A DNA stretch of 64,000 bases from Capra hircus. Its lineage: Eukaryota; Chordata; Mammalia; Artiodactyla; Bovidae. The DNA is taken from contig NC_030824.1 in NCBI RefSeq assembly GCF_001704415.2, positions 31,119,022 to 31,183,021 on the forward strand, given 5' to 3'. The translations under genes and the position numbers were made by a program. The notes below the pieces were generated by a model. The model was given only the letters and a program-made list of their open reading frames with translations. It searched no databases and was not told the DNA's origin. Numbering within the stretch: position 1 is the first letter of the stretch; each line of letters starts with the position of its first letter. This document shows, in pieces, positions 35,070 through 46,799 of this stretch.

Positions 35070-35300
35070 TTAAGCACACATATGTGTGTGTGCTCAGTCG
35101 TAACAGACTGTTTGCAAACCCGTGGACTGTAGCCCACCAGCCTCCTCTCTCCATGGGATTTCCCAGGCAAGAATACTGGAGTGGAGTGCCATTTCCTACC
35201 CTAGGGGATCTTCCCGACCCAAGGATACAACATATGTCTCCTGAATTGGCAGGCAGGTTTTTTACCACTGCAACACCGGGAAAAACCACTTAAGCACACA
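35070..35300 (-). mobile_element. Bov-tA SINE with perfect 11-bp target duplication
   Basis: Antisense Bov-tA. The direct repeats ttaagcacaca lie at 35070-35080 and 35290-35300. Confidence 0.92.
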
Positions 35301-35874
35301 CATAAGCACACAAAGACTTAAGTTCAAGAGCCCTGCAAGTCACTGTCCAAATGCCCATTGCTTTCTGAGGAAGTCCAGCTCTTTAAAAGCTGGCTAACTG
35401 GTTTTCTTTTGATGACTCTCTTTTACAACATCAGCTTTCTAGGAGCTCAGAAACTGCTAGAAATCAATAAAGCAATATTTTTTTTTACTCTCCCACTCAA
35501 TAAAATATTGTTGCTTCTTTTAGTCATCCAATTATTAAAAATTTAGTGACTGCCTGTTCTGAGCCAGGGCCAGCGTTAGGCTCAGAACATACAAAAAATT
35601 CATGAACTCTGCCCTCAAGGAGTTCAGGGTCACCTGGAGAGGCAGTTGTATGACACATGATCAGAAAATACTGTAAAAAATACTGTAATTATGGTACATG
35701 TAAGCTGCTTTGGGACCACAAAGTACGAAGCTGTCTATTGCCTGGTGGATGGGTAATGTTAGTGAGGAATCAGAGGATAAACATTCAATAACAAACAGTA
35801 ACCATAACAGCAACAATAATTGTGGTCCTAGACCAGGAAAGTCTATAATAACTGTACTTAAGAAGAGGTAGAGG
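35301..35874. other. Intergenic; possible ancient repeat
   Basis: The phrase ctgccctcaaggagttcagg near 35.61 kb resembles an old mammalian interspersed repeat that I cannot name with certainty. No gene. Confidence 0.35.
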
Positions 35875-36190
35875 GGGGCTTCCTTGGTGGCTCAGTGGTA
35901 AAGAGCCTGCTTGCCGAAGCAGGGGACATGGGCTCGATCCCTGATCTGGGAAGACCCAACATGCCTTGGAAGAACTAGGCCCATCCACCAGAACACTGAG
36001 CCTGTGCTCTTGAGCCTGTGAGCTGCAAACACTGAAGGCTGTGTGCCTAGAACTTGTGTTCTGCAACAAGCGAAGCCACTGCGATGAGAAGCCCGCACAC
36101 CACAAGTAGAGAGTAGCCCCCATTCTCCCCGCAAAAACCTGTGCAGCAACATAAATCTATTATAGCCAAAAATAAATAAAAATTTTAAAA
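35875..36190 (+). mobile_element. CHR-2-like SINE, sense, long form
   Basis: Head ggggcttccttggtggctca, body caacaagcgaagccactgcg, and an aaaaataaataaaaattt tail. Confidence 0.9.
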
Positions 36191-36220
36191 AGGATTGACA
36201 TTTATTTAGGAGGAAAAAAG

Positions 36221-36236
36221 AGAGAGAGAGAGAGAG
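36221..36236. repeat. (GA)n tract between two SINEs
   Basis: Eight GA/AG units lie immediately before the next SINE head. Confidence 0.85.
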
Positions 36237-36483
36237 GCTTGCCTGTGGTCCAGTGGTTAAGAATCTGCCTTAAGGCAATGGACACAGGTTCAATCCCTGG
36301 TCCAGGAAGATTCGATATGCCTCAGGGAAACTAAGCCCCCAAGCTCTAGAGCCTGTGCTCCACAGCAAGAGAAGCCACTGCAATGAGAGGCTCTCGGACT
36401 GCCACAAAGAGTAGCCTCTGCTCATTGCAGCTAGAGAAAGCTGATGCAACAAAGACCCAGTGCAGAAAAAAATAATAAATAAA
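36237..36483 (+). mobile_element. CHR-2-like SINE, sense
   Basis: Head ggcttgcctgtggtccagtg, body agcaagagaagccactgcaa, and an aaaaaaataataaat tail. It lies about 50 bases after another CHR-2 in the same orientation. Confidence 0.88.
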
Positions 36484-37037
36484 GAAGGAGTAGAGAAGGG
36501 TGGCGTTGGCAGAAGTCAACTCAAATTACCAGTAGGGAAGGTGCCTGGACATATCAATACAAATCTCGGGAAAATGTTAATAGGTCTGCCAGGCTAAATT
36601 ATTTTGCTGTGACCATAAACTCCTTTCCCAGGTGCTCCTCCGGTGTTATCTAGATGATACTTTTTTTTTTTTTTTTCCCATTTAAACAGGCCCTGAGGCT
36701 CATGAAAGGCATGTGAGTGGCCTCTGGACAAGCAGCTGGTATGTAGCAAGACAGAATCTAGGTTAGGACTCGTATGTCCATCCTGTTATATAACATCACG
36801 TACCCACAGATTTTTGCTCAGGAAAATCTTGAAGGAGGAGTAGAAATTTCATAGGCGAACCTTGTAGGGAAGGAGCTCTAGGCAAGAGGTGAACCCACAA
36901 GGCATTAAGGAATTAAGAGAGTTTGGCAAATCCTTGTAGACCTGGTTGTTAGGAATGATTGGAATAGACGCTATCCTGGTAGAGAGTTGGGGAGGAGAGA
37001 AAACTTGACAGGGCTCTTGAGTAAGATACAAGGGACC
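36484..37037. other. Intergenic, with a T run
   Basis: A T run lies at about 36661-36676. The flanking text near 36.83-36.95 kb may be an old repeat. No gene. Confidence 0.4.
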
Positions 37038-37262
37038 TGGGACTTCCCTGGTGGTCCGGAGGTTAAGAATCCTGCTTTGCAATGCAGGGGACATGAGTTC
37101 TATCCTTGGTTGGAGAACTAAAAGCCCACCAGCTGCAGAGCAACTAAGCCGGAGTGCCACAACTACTGAGACCACGGGCCACGACTAGAGAGTCCATACA
37201 CTGAATAAAAGACCCCCACGTGCCTCAACTTAGACCCAATGAAGCAAAAAAAAAAAAAAAAG
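37038..37262 (+). mobile_element. CHR-type SINE, sense
   Basis: Head gggacttccctggtggtccg, an internal region with gccacaactactgagacca, and a run of about 17 A. The flanks agataca and agatacg suggest a target duplication. Confidence 0.9.
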
Positions 37263-37831
37263 ATACGAGGGGTTTGTATCTCATGGAGGAAATGTTGAAA
37301 AGATGCTGGTGGGATTCAGCTTTCAGCTTTGTGATTATATGATCAATTTGTCTTTTTCAAAGATCCTTCCGTGCAAAGGTCCAGGCAGTTTCTAACAGGA
37401 GGGGAGCCCCCCGAGGGGCAAGAGCCAGGCACTGGCCAGGTACCCACTGGAAGGTGGAGCCTGCACGTTGAGGGTAGACAGCTGCAGGATAAAGAGGTCT
37501 TATCCTTGCCTGCTGTTTTCTACCCGATCCTGCTTTCAACATGACTAAGCCCAGTATCTTTTCATCATAATCATAAAAAGCATCATGGAAACATTCTTTT
37601 AAAAAATGATGACTAGGTATCGCTTTTGCAAATGGTGTTTGGGAATCAATAGTTTCCTCTGCTACTTCCATGGGAATATTCTCAAATTCCCATGTTGCTC
37701 CTTTGGAGGCATTTTGTGTTGGGGCGGGGTGGGAGAAGGAACTAGAGATTAAGAGATAAGGTTCAGGGGGAAGTAGAGGTGTCGGGAGCCTTGGATTGCA
37801 TTTCAACATAATTTAATAAATGATTCAGCAT
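37263..37831. other. Intergenic, nothing convincing
   Basis: It contains a 150-codon minus-strand frame (37357-37809) with no recognised domain, no signal peptide and no splice context. It is proline-rich at the start and looks like chance. Confidence 0.45.
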
Positions 37832-37956
37832 TTTTTTTTTTTTTTTTTTGCCACACCATGCCTCTTGTGGGATCTTAGTCCCCTGACCAGAGAATGAACC
37901 CAAGCCCTCAGCAGTGAAAGCACAGTCCTAACCACTGGCTCACCAGGGAATTCTCT
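37832..37956 (-). mobile_element. CHR-type SINE, antisense
   Basis: A T run, then tgccacaccatgcctcttgt, ending gctcaccagggaattctct. Confidence 0.9.
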
Positions 37957-37969
37957 GATTCGACGTAAT

Positions 37970-38160
37970 TTTAAGGATAGAACATGGAGGCTGAAAGTGA
38001 GTCAAAGATGGTTCTTGGTTTTGCCTGAGCAACTGGATGGATGGTAATGTCATTCTCCAAAATACCGGTGTATTTGGAGAGAGATTTTGAAATAAAGATT
38101 TTGAGTTCAAATTTGAATGTGTTAATTTTGCCTAAAAGGGGAAACATGAACATCTTAATA
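37970..38160 (+). mobile_element. Ancient mammalian repeat, family unassigned
   Basis: Stock phrases of an old interspersed repeat (ttttgcctgagcaactggat, then gatggtaatgtcattctcc; gaatgtgttaattttgcct). The same family appears near 48.1 kb. I cannot name it reliably. Confidence 0.35.
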
Positions 38161-38224
38161 TTGTTTTACAATTTATGAACGTGGTATTCTTCCCCATTTT
38201 CCTTAGACATTTTTTATTTTTTTA

Positions 38225-38460
38225 AGTTTTCTTTTTTAATTGAAGGATAATTGCTTTACAGAATTTTGTTGTTTTCATGATCAAGTTGGGTTTTGTACTC
38301 CAGGGGTACAAGGATTCTTCAATATATACAAATCAACCCACGTGACACACCATCTTAACAAATTGAAAGATAAAAACCATATGATAAACTCAATAGATGC
38401 AGAAAAAGCCTTTGATCTCTTGTAGTAGAGCTCTTGTAGTTTTCTGCATATAGCTCTGAA
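38225..38460. mobile_element. Rearranged L1 mosaic
   Basis: There are three L1 pieces. At 38233-38275 lies antisense 3' UTR text (ttgaaggataattgctttac). At 38276-38415 lies sense ORF2 text encoding LNKLKDKNHMINSIDAEKAF. At about 38425-38460 lies an antisense scrap whose minus translation reads ELYAENYK. An inversion during insertion (twin priming) would explain the first junction. The third piece needs another event or is chance. Confidence 0.7.
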
Positions 38461-38749
38461 AGTAATTCATCCGTTTCTCTTGGCTGTGTGTATCTTGAGG
38501 AACCTGCGTACTTCTCTGTGGAGATGTCCTGTGGGCAAGCCTGGGGGTCTGGTGTACTGTCTGGGCTGGAATTTAGGTTTAATATAATCACATTTGTTAT
38601 GACTGTCATATCTCTCAGGGGCAGAAGAAAATAAGATTGAAGATTAAAAGTCACCACGTTCACCATCAAATGGTTAATTCTGGGGCTTAAGTTTAGGAAA
38701 TAAGTCAAAGAAGAGCTGAGAACACCACAGTGATGACTAGACACATGGG

Positions 38750-38955
38750 TTTTGGCACCAGAGAGCATGTGTTTAGCCCCTAGCTCTGGGACTTTAAGTC
38801 CCAGGTCCTGCTAAGTGTAAAGTGTGTTTGATAACAGTGCCCACCTCACAGGGTCACTGGAAGATTGATTAGGGCAGTGCACCTAAGGCCTGAGGACACA
38901 GAACAGTGATTGTCACAGGGAATCCTCAATACCTATCAGTAACTGTTATTAGTTA
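38750..38955 (+). mobile_element. MIR SINE, sense
   Basis: MIR layout: cctagctctgggacttt, then aacagtgcccacctcacagg and cacagaacagtgattgtcac, with a worn end. Confidence 0.6.
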
Positions 38956-39865
38956 TGTAACTGAATTGCCAGAACCCCGTTTGGGGGATGCCTTGGAAAA
39001 ACCTTAATGGTCTTTGGGAGTCCTGGCATTGCTAGGTAGTGACTATTGATCTTCATAAGAAAAAATGATATTTATTGCCTGTGATAATTTTTCTTGCATA
39101 ATATATGCCCAGGACTTGGTGACCTCTTTCCGAAGGTGAACTGCATATAAGAAAGAATATATAACATCTGAAATTTCCTGCTAAAAGCTCTTTGATTAGA
39201 AGCCATGCCTGCTTGTGATTTTTGACATGTGTTTCCAACATTTTCCAAATGAAGTGTGAGAGTTGTGACTGGATAGCACCACAGACTCACAATTTCTTTC
39301 TGAAGGAAAACAAGGAAAGTGCTTGGAACTTATATCCTGATTTCTCTGCCTCCTTACCACCAGTGGTTGCCTAGCTTTGTTCACAGGGGTTACTTCCCTG
39401 GTTTAGCCTATTTCAGGCTTTGCATGAGTTGGCCCAAACTTGGACTCAGAGTTCTTCAAAAGAATCCCACTTGAGGGCAGGACAGAAATTGTGTAGTGAC
39501 AACTGTGTGGTCTGGACATTGCTTTGCACTTTGTTCGATGTGAGGTGGCGGCAGGGGTCAGAGGGAGATGATAGAATTTGAACTCTTTCAGAAAGTCTTT
39601 ATTTTTTTCCAATTCCCATTTCACTGTGTTTAAAAGAAAGGTCAAAGGAATGTCTTAGCCAGGAAAAGGAGTATACTCTAGTATTGACAGGCCCCAGGAA
39701 AGAGACCCACTGCTAACTTTGCGACTGACATAGTAGCATCGACTGCAACTGCTTTAATCACACAGAGGAGCTGAACAGGTGATCCTCTGAAATATCCTGT
39801 GCTCTTATTGTCAGGAGAAAGCCAATGGGTCTGGGACACAGAGCCCGTGCTGCAGGTACTTGTGC
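38956..39865. other. Intergenic, nothing recognised
   Basis: Several overlapping minus-strand frames of 62-80 codons at 39.05-39.65 kb share the same bases in different frames. None has a recognisable domain. Confidence 0.5.
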
Positions 39866-40046
39866 ATGTGTGCTCAGTAGCTCAGTTGTGTTCAACTCCG
39901 TGTGACCCAATGGACTGCAGCTCTTCAGGTTCCTCTGTCCATGGGATTTTAGAATACTGGAGTGGGTAGCCATTTCCTCCTCCAGGGATCTTCCCAACAC
40001 AGGGACTGAACCCGTGTCTCCTACATTGAGATTCCAGGGAAGCCCC
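39866..40046 (-). mobile_element. Bov-tA SINE, antisense, with deletions
   Basis: Antisense BovA and tRNA-like parts with short internal losses, for example in the caggcaagaatactgg region. It ends attccagggaagcccc. Confidence 0.88.
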
Positions 40047-40369
40047 AAAGTCTATGGTATTTTTGTGTTCACAGATTGCCATAGTTCTTGATGGAAGTTG
40101 TCTTAGGCTGCAGAAAACATGTGTTGAAAGTGTTGTGGGTTTTTTTTTAATCACCATAAAGGTAAATGGGGGGGCACGCAGAAATGTTTCAAATTAGTTT
40201 GCACAGATTCTACTCAATTACGCAGCTTGTAACCCTGCTATTAACCTTGGCCAGAGACTCTGGAGAGCTCCAGGGGTACTGTTCTTTGGCCAGTGATGGG
40301 CCAGGTAAGGCACAGATTGATTTGATTTGAAAATCTACTAAAAACATGGGAGTTGCAACTGTCACAAGC

Positions 40370-41075
40370 ATATCACTGTGGGAATGTAAATCAGTGGAGC
40401 CACTATGGAAACGGTATGGAGATTTCTCAAAAAACTAAAAATATAACTACCATATGATCCTATAATCCCACTCCTGGGCAGATATCCAGAGAAAAGCATA
40501 ATTCAAAAAGTCACATGTACCCGTGTTCATTGCAGCGCTAATTACAATAGCCAAGACATGGAAGCAACCAAATGTCCATTGACAGATGCGTGGATGAAGA
40601 AGATGTGTTACATTTATACAATGGAATACTACTCAGCCATAAAAAAGAATGAAATAATGCTATTGGCAGCAACATGATCTCAACTGGAGATAAACATACT
40701 AAGTGAAGGAAGTCAGACAGAGAAAAACAAATATCACATAATATCACTTACACATGGAATCTAAAATATGACACAGATGAACTTATCTATGAAACAAAAA
40801 CAGACTTCGACTTGTGGCTGCCAAGGGGGAGTGGGAGGGTAGAAGTAGGAGTTTGGGGTTAGCAGATGCAAGCTATCACATATAGAATGGATAAACAACA
40901 AGGTCCTACTATAGGGCACAGGGAATTATATTCAATATCCTGTTAAAACCATAAAGGAAAAGAATCTGAAAAAGAATGTATATATGCATATAACTGAATC
41001 AGTTTGCTATACAGCAGAAATTAACACAACACAGTAAATCAACTGTACTTGAATAAAATAAAGAAACAAACCGAA
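40370..41075 (+). mobile_element. L1 3' end, sense
   Basis: The longest L1 3' copy in the window, from catatcactgtgggaatgta through gaagcaaccaaatgtccatt and aatggaatactactcagcca to gtaaatcaactgtacttgaa and an A-rich tail. It is 5'-truncated within the end of ORF2 and has no open frame. Confidence 0.92.
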
Positions 41076-41254
41076 AACATTACTGTAAATATTGTCTTAG
41101 TCTGTAATTAAATTGCATCTCTGGTTCACTTGATCTTACTATACATACTTTTTAGTCTTTTGAATGTGAGGTACAGATTTATACATATTAATATGTGGAA
41201 TCAGTAATTGTGACATTTAAAAATGGTGTAATAAAAAAAGGATAATAACACACA

Positions 41255-41482
41255 GACTGTTTGCCAGCTCAATCATATCCAACTCTGCAACTCTGGCGGG
41301 CTATGGACCATAGCCTGCCAGGCTCCTCTGTCCATGGGATTGCCCAGGCAAGAATACTGGGGTGAGCTGCCATTTCCTCCTGCAGGGGATCTTTGTGACC
41401 CAGGGATCGAACCAGTGTCTCCTGCTGCTTCTACATTGGCAGGCAGATTCTTTACCACTGAGCCACCTGGGAAACCAGTATG
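41255..41482 (-). mobile_element. Bov-tA SINE, antisense
   Basis: Antisense BovA core with a diverged start (ccagctcaatcatatccaac), ending gagccacctgggaaacc. Confidence 0.9.
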
Positions 41483-42039
41483 CAGACTAATAGATGGTAA
41501 CTATCCCTTGCTTTTTGAAATGGAGATAATCCTGGAAATGGATTCAATACTTGTAAGAGTCAATTGCGGTTTTTCATTTATTTGATAAGAGCAGAGATCC
41601 CTCAGACACGAGTTTTGATGCATCTGACAAGCAGCTCCTATTCGCCCCTGTGGAGCACAGGAGGCTTTCTTTCTAGACATGGCATCCCTGCCTAGCTCTG
41701 CCAGCATTCTCAGCCTTGTGAAGCTGCTGATCGTCCCCAGTTGGAACCTCTGCCCCAGATAGAACATTATTTACATTTGAGGCTCTGGGCTCCTTGCAAT
41801 AAGTGATTAAAGCTTATTTGCTAAAATAGCCTAAATAAAAGAGCTACATCTAAGTTCAAAATTCTGTAATATAAAGTCAACTAGGTCAATGTATTTTTAA
41901 CCTAAAATCTTTCTTTCTTGTAATTTGAAGGGCCATATCACAATTCTTTGACTAAAGCTATTTACTTTCAGTGGAAGGGAGAGATGAGACAGAGTATTTA
42001 CTTTTATAAATCCTGTTTTGAGTCATTGTCATAGTAATC

Positions 42040-42180
42040 TAGCAAGGAAGATATTTTTAAACTATTTTATAAAGATAGAAACTAAGACTCAGAGAGGTTA
42101 AGCTCTTTCCTCAAGGTCACAGAGCTCCTGTCTATCAGAAAAGGTTTTCAAATCTGAGACTGTCTGACATTAGATTCTGT
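42040..42180 (-). mobile_element. MIR SINE, antisense
   Basis: Antisense MIR core: ctcagagaggttaagctctt, then caaggtcacagagctcc. Confidence 0.6.
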
Positions 42181-42806
42181 TTCCCTTGTAAAGCTGTATT
42201 TTATTGACTTCAGTGGGAGGAAAATGACATTTTCTTCCTCTGCAGCGACTAAAGTTCTGCTGGTCCAATCACTTCTGTGTTATCTCCTGTGTCAACAATC
42301 CTGTCTCTGACGCACCCAGCCAGGTTGGGGTGGAGTGCTGAGGGTTTTCGCCAGTCTTTAACCTGATTTAATCACCTGTGGATTCCTACAGACAGCTATG
42401 ATGCCACAGGCTCATTCCTGGTAGGTGAGATAAGTGTGAGGCGAAACCAAACTCGGTTATACATGTCTTACCAGCACTTATCACTGGTCATGCTTATGTG
42501 ATAAGTACAGTGTTCATATAAGAACATGAAGGATGGCCAGGACCATCGTGGTGTGCCCCTCAAGAGCTTGGAAGTTTCTCTTTTTCTGAGCTGCTCTCTT
42601 CAACCATCTTGGCTGCTTCCTCTCTCAGATCCCAGCCACTGTTCAGAGGCTTTTTTCTTGTCTGTTTGTTTTTGCCATTTACTTGTGCATTCCTCTTTTA
42701 AATTTCTAACTTGATATATCCTCATATTGAAGGTTCCTCCTAACCCCTTATAAAGGCAGTGTACCCCACCTCCTTTAAATTTTTGTGTTGCAAAACAATG
42801 CACCCT
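42181..42806. other. Intergenic, nothing recognised
   Basis: No gene. Overlapping 62- and 88-codon frames on opposite strands near 42.5-42.9 kb have no features. Confidence 0.45.
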
Positions 42807-43473
42807 TGATGCTAGGGGAAACACTAACTGGAACCACCCACCCTGGCCAGGCACAACAGTAACCATTTCTGTGAGTTATTTTATGATAGGAGGTCTTGGT
42901 AAGGAACACGGAACTAACAAGCCACCACCAACAGGAAGAATTTGGGAAAGGTCAAAAGGAGACGTCATGTGTCCTACCACCATCTAGAATTCTCCTTGCT
43001 GGAATCCATCTTGTCTGAGCAGTGGATGGGCCACCAGGAAGCACACTGAGTCAGAATAATTGGTCAGAGACAACCAGGAAACTAATCCCATCACCATAAA
43101 ACTCTAGACGTGGACCACGTGGCAGAGCAGCCCTCCTGGGTTCCCTTATCCTCTGGTTCTCCACCCTTGCACCCCTCCCCATAAAGTCTCTTGCTTTGTC
43201 AGCCAGTGTGTCGTGGCTCAGGTGGTAAAGAATCTGCCTGCAATGAGGGAGACCCAGGGTTCAATCCCTGGGTTGGGAAGATCCCCTGGGAAAAAATTGG
43301 CAACCACTCCAGTATTCTTGCCTGGAGAATCCCATGGGCTACAGGGTTGCAAAGAGTCGGGCACAACCGAAGGACTAACGCTAAGGTGTCTCCTTGGACA
43401 GTTTATTTCCAAGTGTTAGACAACAGCCCACTCTCAGGCCCTTGAAGGGGTCCCCCATCCTGCAACACTGATA
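42807..43473 (+). mobile_element. Solo endogenous-retrovirus-type LTR, split by a SINE
   Basis: A non-coding LTR read in sense, starting near tgatgctaggggaaacacta. A polyadenylation-signal region (ccccataaagtctcttgctt, at about 43180-43200) carries CATAAA where AATAAA is usual. After the inserted SINE, LTR text resumes (gtgtctccttggacagttta; tgttagacaacagcccac) and ends cccatcctgcaaca. No internal retroviral genes flank it, so it is a solo LTR. The exact family was not checked. Confidence 0.75.
43207..43384 (+). mobile_element. Bov-tA SINE nested in the LTR
   Basis: Sense Bov-tA lacking the first bases of the head (starts gtggctcaggtggtaaagaa). The body is shortened near its end (atgggctacagggttgcaaa). 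It separates the polyadenylation region of the LTR from its U5-like end. Confidence 0.9.
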
Positions 43474-45219
43474 GTTAAAACTAAAATACAGTGCAATGAA
43501 ATAGCCTCCTTTTCCAAACCAGCCCTAAGTGCATGTTTCCCATGCCCTTGTTTGCCCTTCACTTCCTTTGCCTAATTTAGATCTGTAAGCTCAATGCACA
43601 GATTCTTTCCTTTGTTTATGTACATATGGTGCCTAGCACTAGTCTTGGGTTTAACAAATACTAAATAATCATGACTTCAGAATGATTATTATTAGTATTG
43701 GCATTTAAAAAAAATCACAGCTGGGCAAGAATATTGAATTTCTTTTTTCTCACATGACCTTGACTGGTCTGGACGCTCCTAAAGCAGACAGCTGTATTAT
43801 AGCTCGCTTGCTTGCCCCCTTGCAAGCAAGGTCTCTACTACTTAGAGACCAGGGTTGGGGATAATTGTAGCTGCTTTTCTTTGTTGGAACACATTTACAA
43901 ATTCTGCACTGTATACCAGTGTTCTGGTGGATGTAATTTTAGTGTATGTAACCACCTTAACATAACCAGAGAAACCCAGATTCAATAACATACAATGTTC
44001 CATTATGACAGAATTATCTTGCGGGATTCATTTTGCATGTTTGAAATGGAAGGGCTTTGTTTTTTTTCCTCTTTGCATTATTAATTTAAGCATTCATGAT
44101 AACCAACACGGGCTTTTAAAATCTATGCATTAAACACTCATTGACTGTGTGATGGCATTTACATTGTTAGGTTTTAAAACGAAGTCCTTAATTTTACCGA
44201 TTTTCAGGATTTAAAACAACTGTGAATCTGCATACTATACCTAAACGCTTTTAGAGGTCTCCTTAAAACTAGCAGACTGATTTTCAGACTACAATTTCAC
44301 AGGGCGATTCATAAAAATAAATGCCAAACCCTAGGCAACAATAGAAGGAATTGACAGTGGATCAGAAGTTTAACAACGCATTTCCTTTTAGAAATGTCAG
44401 CACCAGCTTTCTCACAATAAGGAAATACAGAAGTCTGTACTTTCCCACCGGCCTAATAGTTCAAATGCAAACACATCACGGAAGAAAGTGGTTTTGTCGG
44501 TGTGGGGGATGCAATCGTGATAGAACAGTTTTATTTGTTAGCCAGACTGTTCTCTGATTTATATTTTCATTAAAAAAAATTTGTGGTCAAAGCAGAACCA
44601 AGGTCATTATAAATACATTTGGGAAAATGGTTTCTTTCTTTTAGAATCAGTTTAAAATATCCACACACTAACATGCCACTACATTAGACTCTTTCTTAGT
44701 CATAAGACAGCATCCTTAACTCTGAATTTACTAGGATTCCTAAAAAATCAAACCTAAGAGTCTGAGTCTAATTGTGCTTTTGATACACTTCATCTGACTT
44801 GTTCTCTGAGCTCTCTGCTATGTACTCACTGTTTCTTCCTGGGCTTGTAATTGTATTCTCCACCTGGGACTCTCTGGAATGCTATTTGCAGGTAGATACA
44901 GTATTACCTAGTGGAGTATGCTCATTGAAAGCAATCCAGTGTCTAAACTACAGCCTTCCACTCTTCTGAGATTCAAGTAACTGCAAAACAATGTAACTAA
45001 AAATTGTTTAGGAGAAGGGGGATGTATGTGAGGAAGCTCTTTAATAGAATTCAACCTTCTTCAGCTCTCAGCCTTGCTTCCAGAGGGTTGTAATCACTAG
45101 ACACAATGGTAACCAGAGGGATCTCTTGTCTTAGAACACGGAGGCTTCCTGGATCCCAGCATCCTGGTCATTCTCCTAGGTAAGGGGAAGAAATTAGGCA
45201 AATGTCTAATGCATGGAGC
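43474..45219. other. AT-rich stretch, few recognised repeats
   Basis: An L2-like 3' end may be present near 43575-43670 (agatctgtaagctcaatgca). 43.7-45.2 kb shows nothing I can assign. No gene. Confidence 0.45.
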
Positions 45220-45345
45220 CAGCCCCCAAGAGGTCAGGGAACAGACCATGTTTGTCTTACCCACCACGAGGACTCTAAGCACAGACATCAGTGGGTCCTG
45301 GCATATCACACACAATGAATACTTATTGACTGATTGAATAGTAAA
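45220..45345 (+). mobile_element. L2 LINE 3' end, sense
   Basis: L2 3' terminal phrases: ggaacagaccatgtttgtct, then gtcctggcatatcacacaca and gaatacttattgactgattg. Confidence 0.55.
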
Positions 45346-46243
45346 CGTTTAATGTGCTATTTTGGAACAAAATGACTCTCTATAGATAGATTGATAGAGA
45401 TGTATCAATTCTATTCTTGTGTCATACCTGGACCAATATGAATTTTAGAAAGTTATTTTACTCATTTTAAACACCTACCTTACATAATGTATTTAGAGAA
45501 GTATTAGAATTTACTGTTGTAATCACTGAGGCTTTTTGAAGTTATAGGTAGAATGGTATTAAGACCAGAACTTGAAATGTATTTCTAGAGTTAAAACTCA
45601 ATGTTCTATTTATCCCTTAATGACTTCCTAGATAATATGACAGAACATGCCTTAAACATGTCTTTAACATGCCTTTATGAGGCGGCCTAATAGATGGCTT
45701 ACTTGGATTATGGTGACTGACAGTTTGGTTTAGACTAATTGGCAAAGTGGCAAGTTGGTGTCTGATTTTGTCACTTATGGTATATGCTGCATACTGTTGG
45801 AGCCCAAATGTTAATAAAAAAGCAGTTCATGCTAAGTATTAGGTGTCCTAGATGCTGAAGGGCGATAAGCATTATTGACATACTTAGATAAGTAGATTCT
45901 AAATAGTGGGGAATTAACTTTAATTGAAATTAAATGATAGCTTAGAGGTTGACAGTGAGTTAGTAATTTTGTTGGTGGATAAGACACACTATTAAACCTC
46001 ACTTGAGGTCATCGGGGTGATTCTGTATTACAGTAGAGCACTCAGAAAAAAACAAAACAAAACTGGGTTTGCAACTGTAACTCACAACTTTCTGGGTGTG
46101 CAGTCTGGGTGAGTTAGTTCCTGCCCACTGCCTGGGCTTTGGGGCTCTGCTCCGGCTTCACCCTCCCCATGGGACAAGGAATTCCATACTCTCAGAACAC
46201 CCTGGGCCCTGGAACTTGCTGGCCTGCCACTTTCAGGCCTGAT
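45346..46243. other. Intergenic, nothing recognised
   Basis: AT-rich DNA with no gene and no named repeat. Confidence 0.5.
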
Positions 46244-46545
46244 CATCCAACTCTGGGAGAAGGCAATGGCACCCCATTCCAGTACTCTTGCCTGGAAAAT
46301 CCCATGGACGGAGGAGCCTGGTAGGCTGCAGTCCACGGGGTCGCTAAGAGTCAGACACGGGTGCGTAACTTCACTTTCACTTTCCGCTTTCATGCATTGG
46401 AGAAGGAAATGGCAACCCACTCCAGTGTTCTTGCCTGGAGAATCCCAAGGACAGAGGAGTCTGGTGGGCTGCCGTCTATGGGGTCGCACAGAGTCGGACA
46501 AGACTGAAGCGACTTAGCAGCAGCAGCAGCAACATCCAACTCTGG
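46244..46545 (+). mobile_element. Bov-A2 dimer SINE with perfect 13-bp target duplication
   Basis: Two BovA units in sense, joined by cttcactttcactttccgc. The 3' end is the family-typical gcgacttagcagcagcagca tract. The direct repeats catccaactctgg lie at 46244-46256 and 46533-46545. The 139-codon minus frame across it is a SINE shadow. Confidence 0.94.
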
Positions 46546-46799
46546 ACCACAGCTGGAGAAATCACCAAGGGGAAGGTTTTGTGAGGGGTATGATGTTGTT
46601 TGGATGTACAGGCTGGGATGTTTTTGAGTGCGTGAGTCTTTGGGTAGAAGGTAATGGAGCCGAGGTGGGAGGAAAATGATGTGTGAGTTTCAAGCCAGAA
46701 GTCTGTGACGCATTGTGTTCCATTTAATTTTTAGCTTTAACAATTTATGATGAGGTCTATATTAGCTTGCCCCTGACCGCTCCAAACTTCAAGGCAGGC

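Noticed and set aside
37357..37809. 150-codon minus-strand frame
   Set aside because: No recognisable domain, no splice signals and no repeat or gene family. This length is expected by chance in 64 kb.
46082..46501. 139-codon minus-strand frame as a gene
   Set aside because: It is the translation of the Bov-A2 complement. The same peptide phrases recur at other SINE copies.
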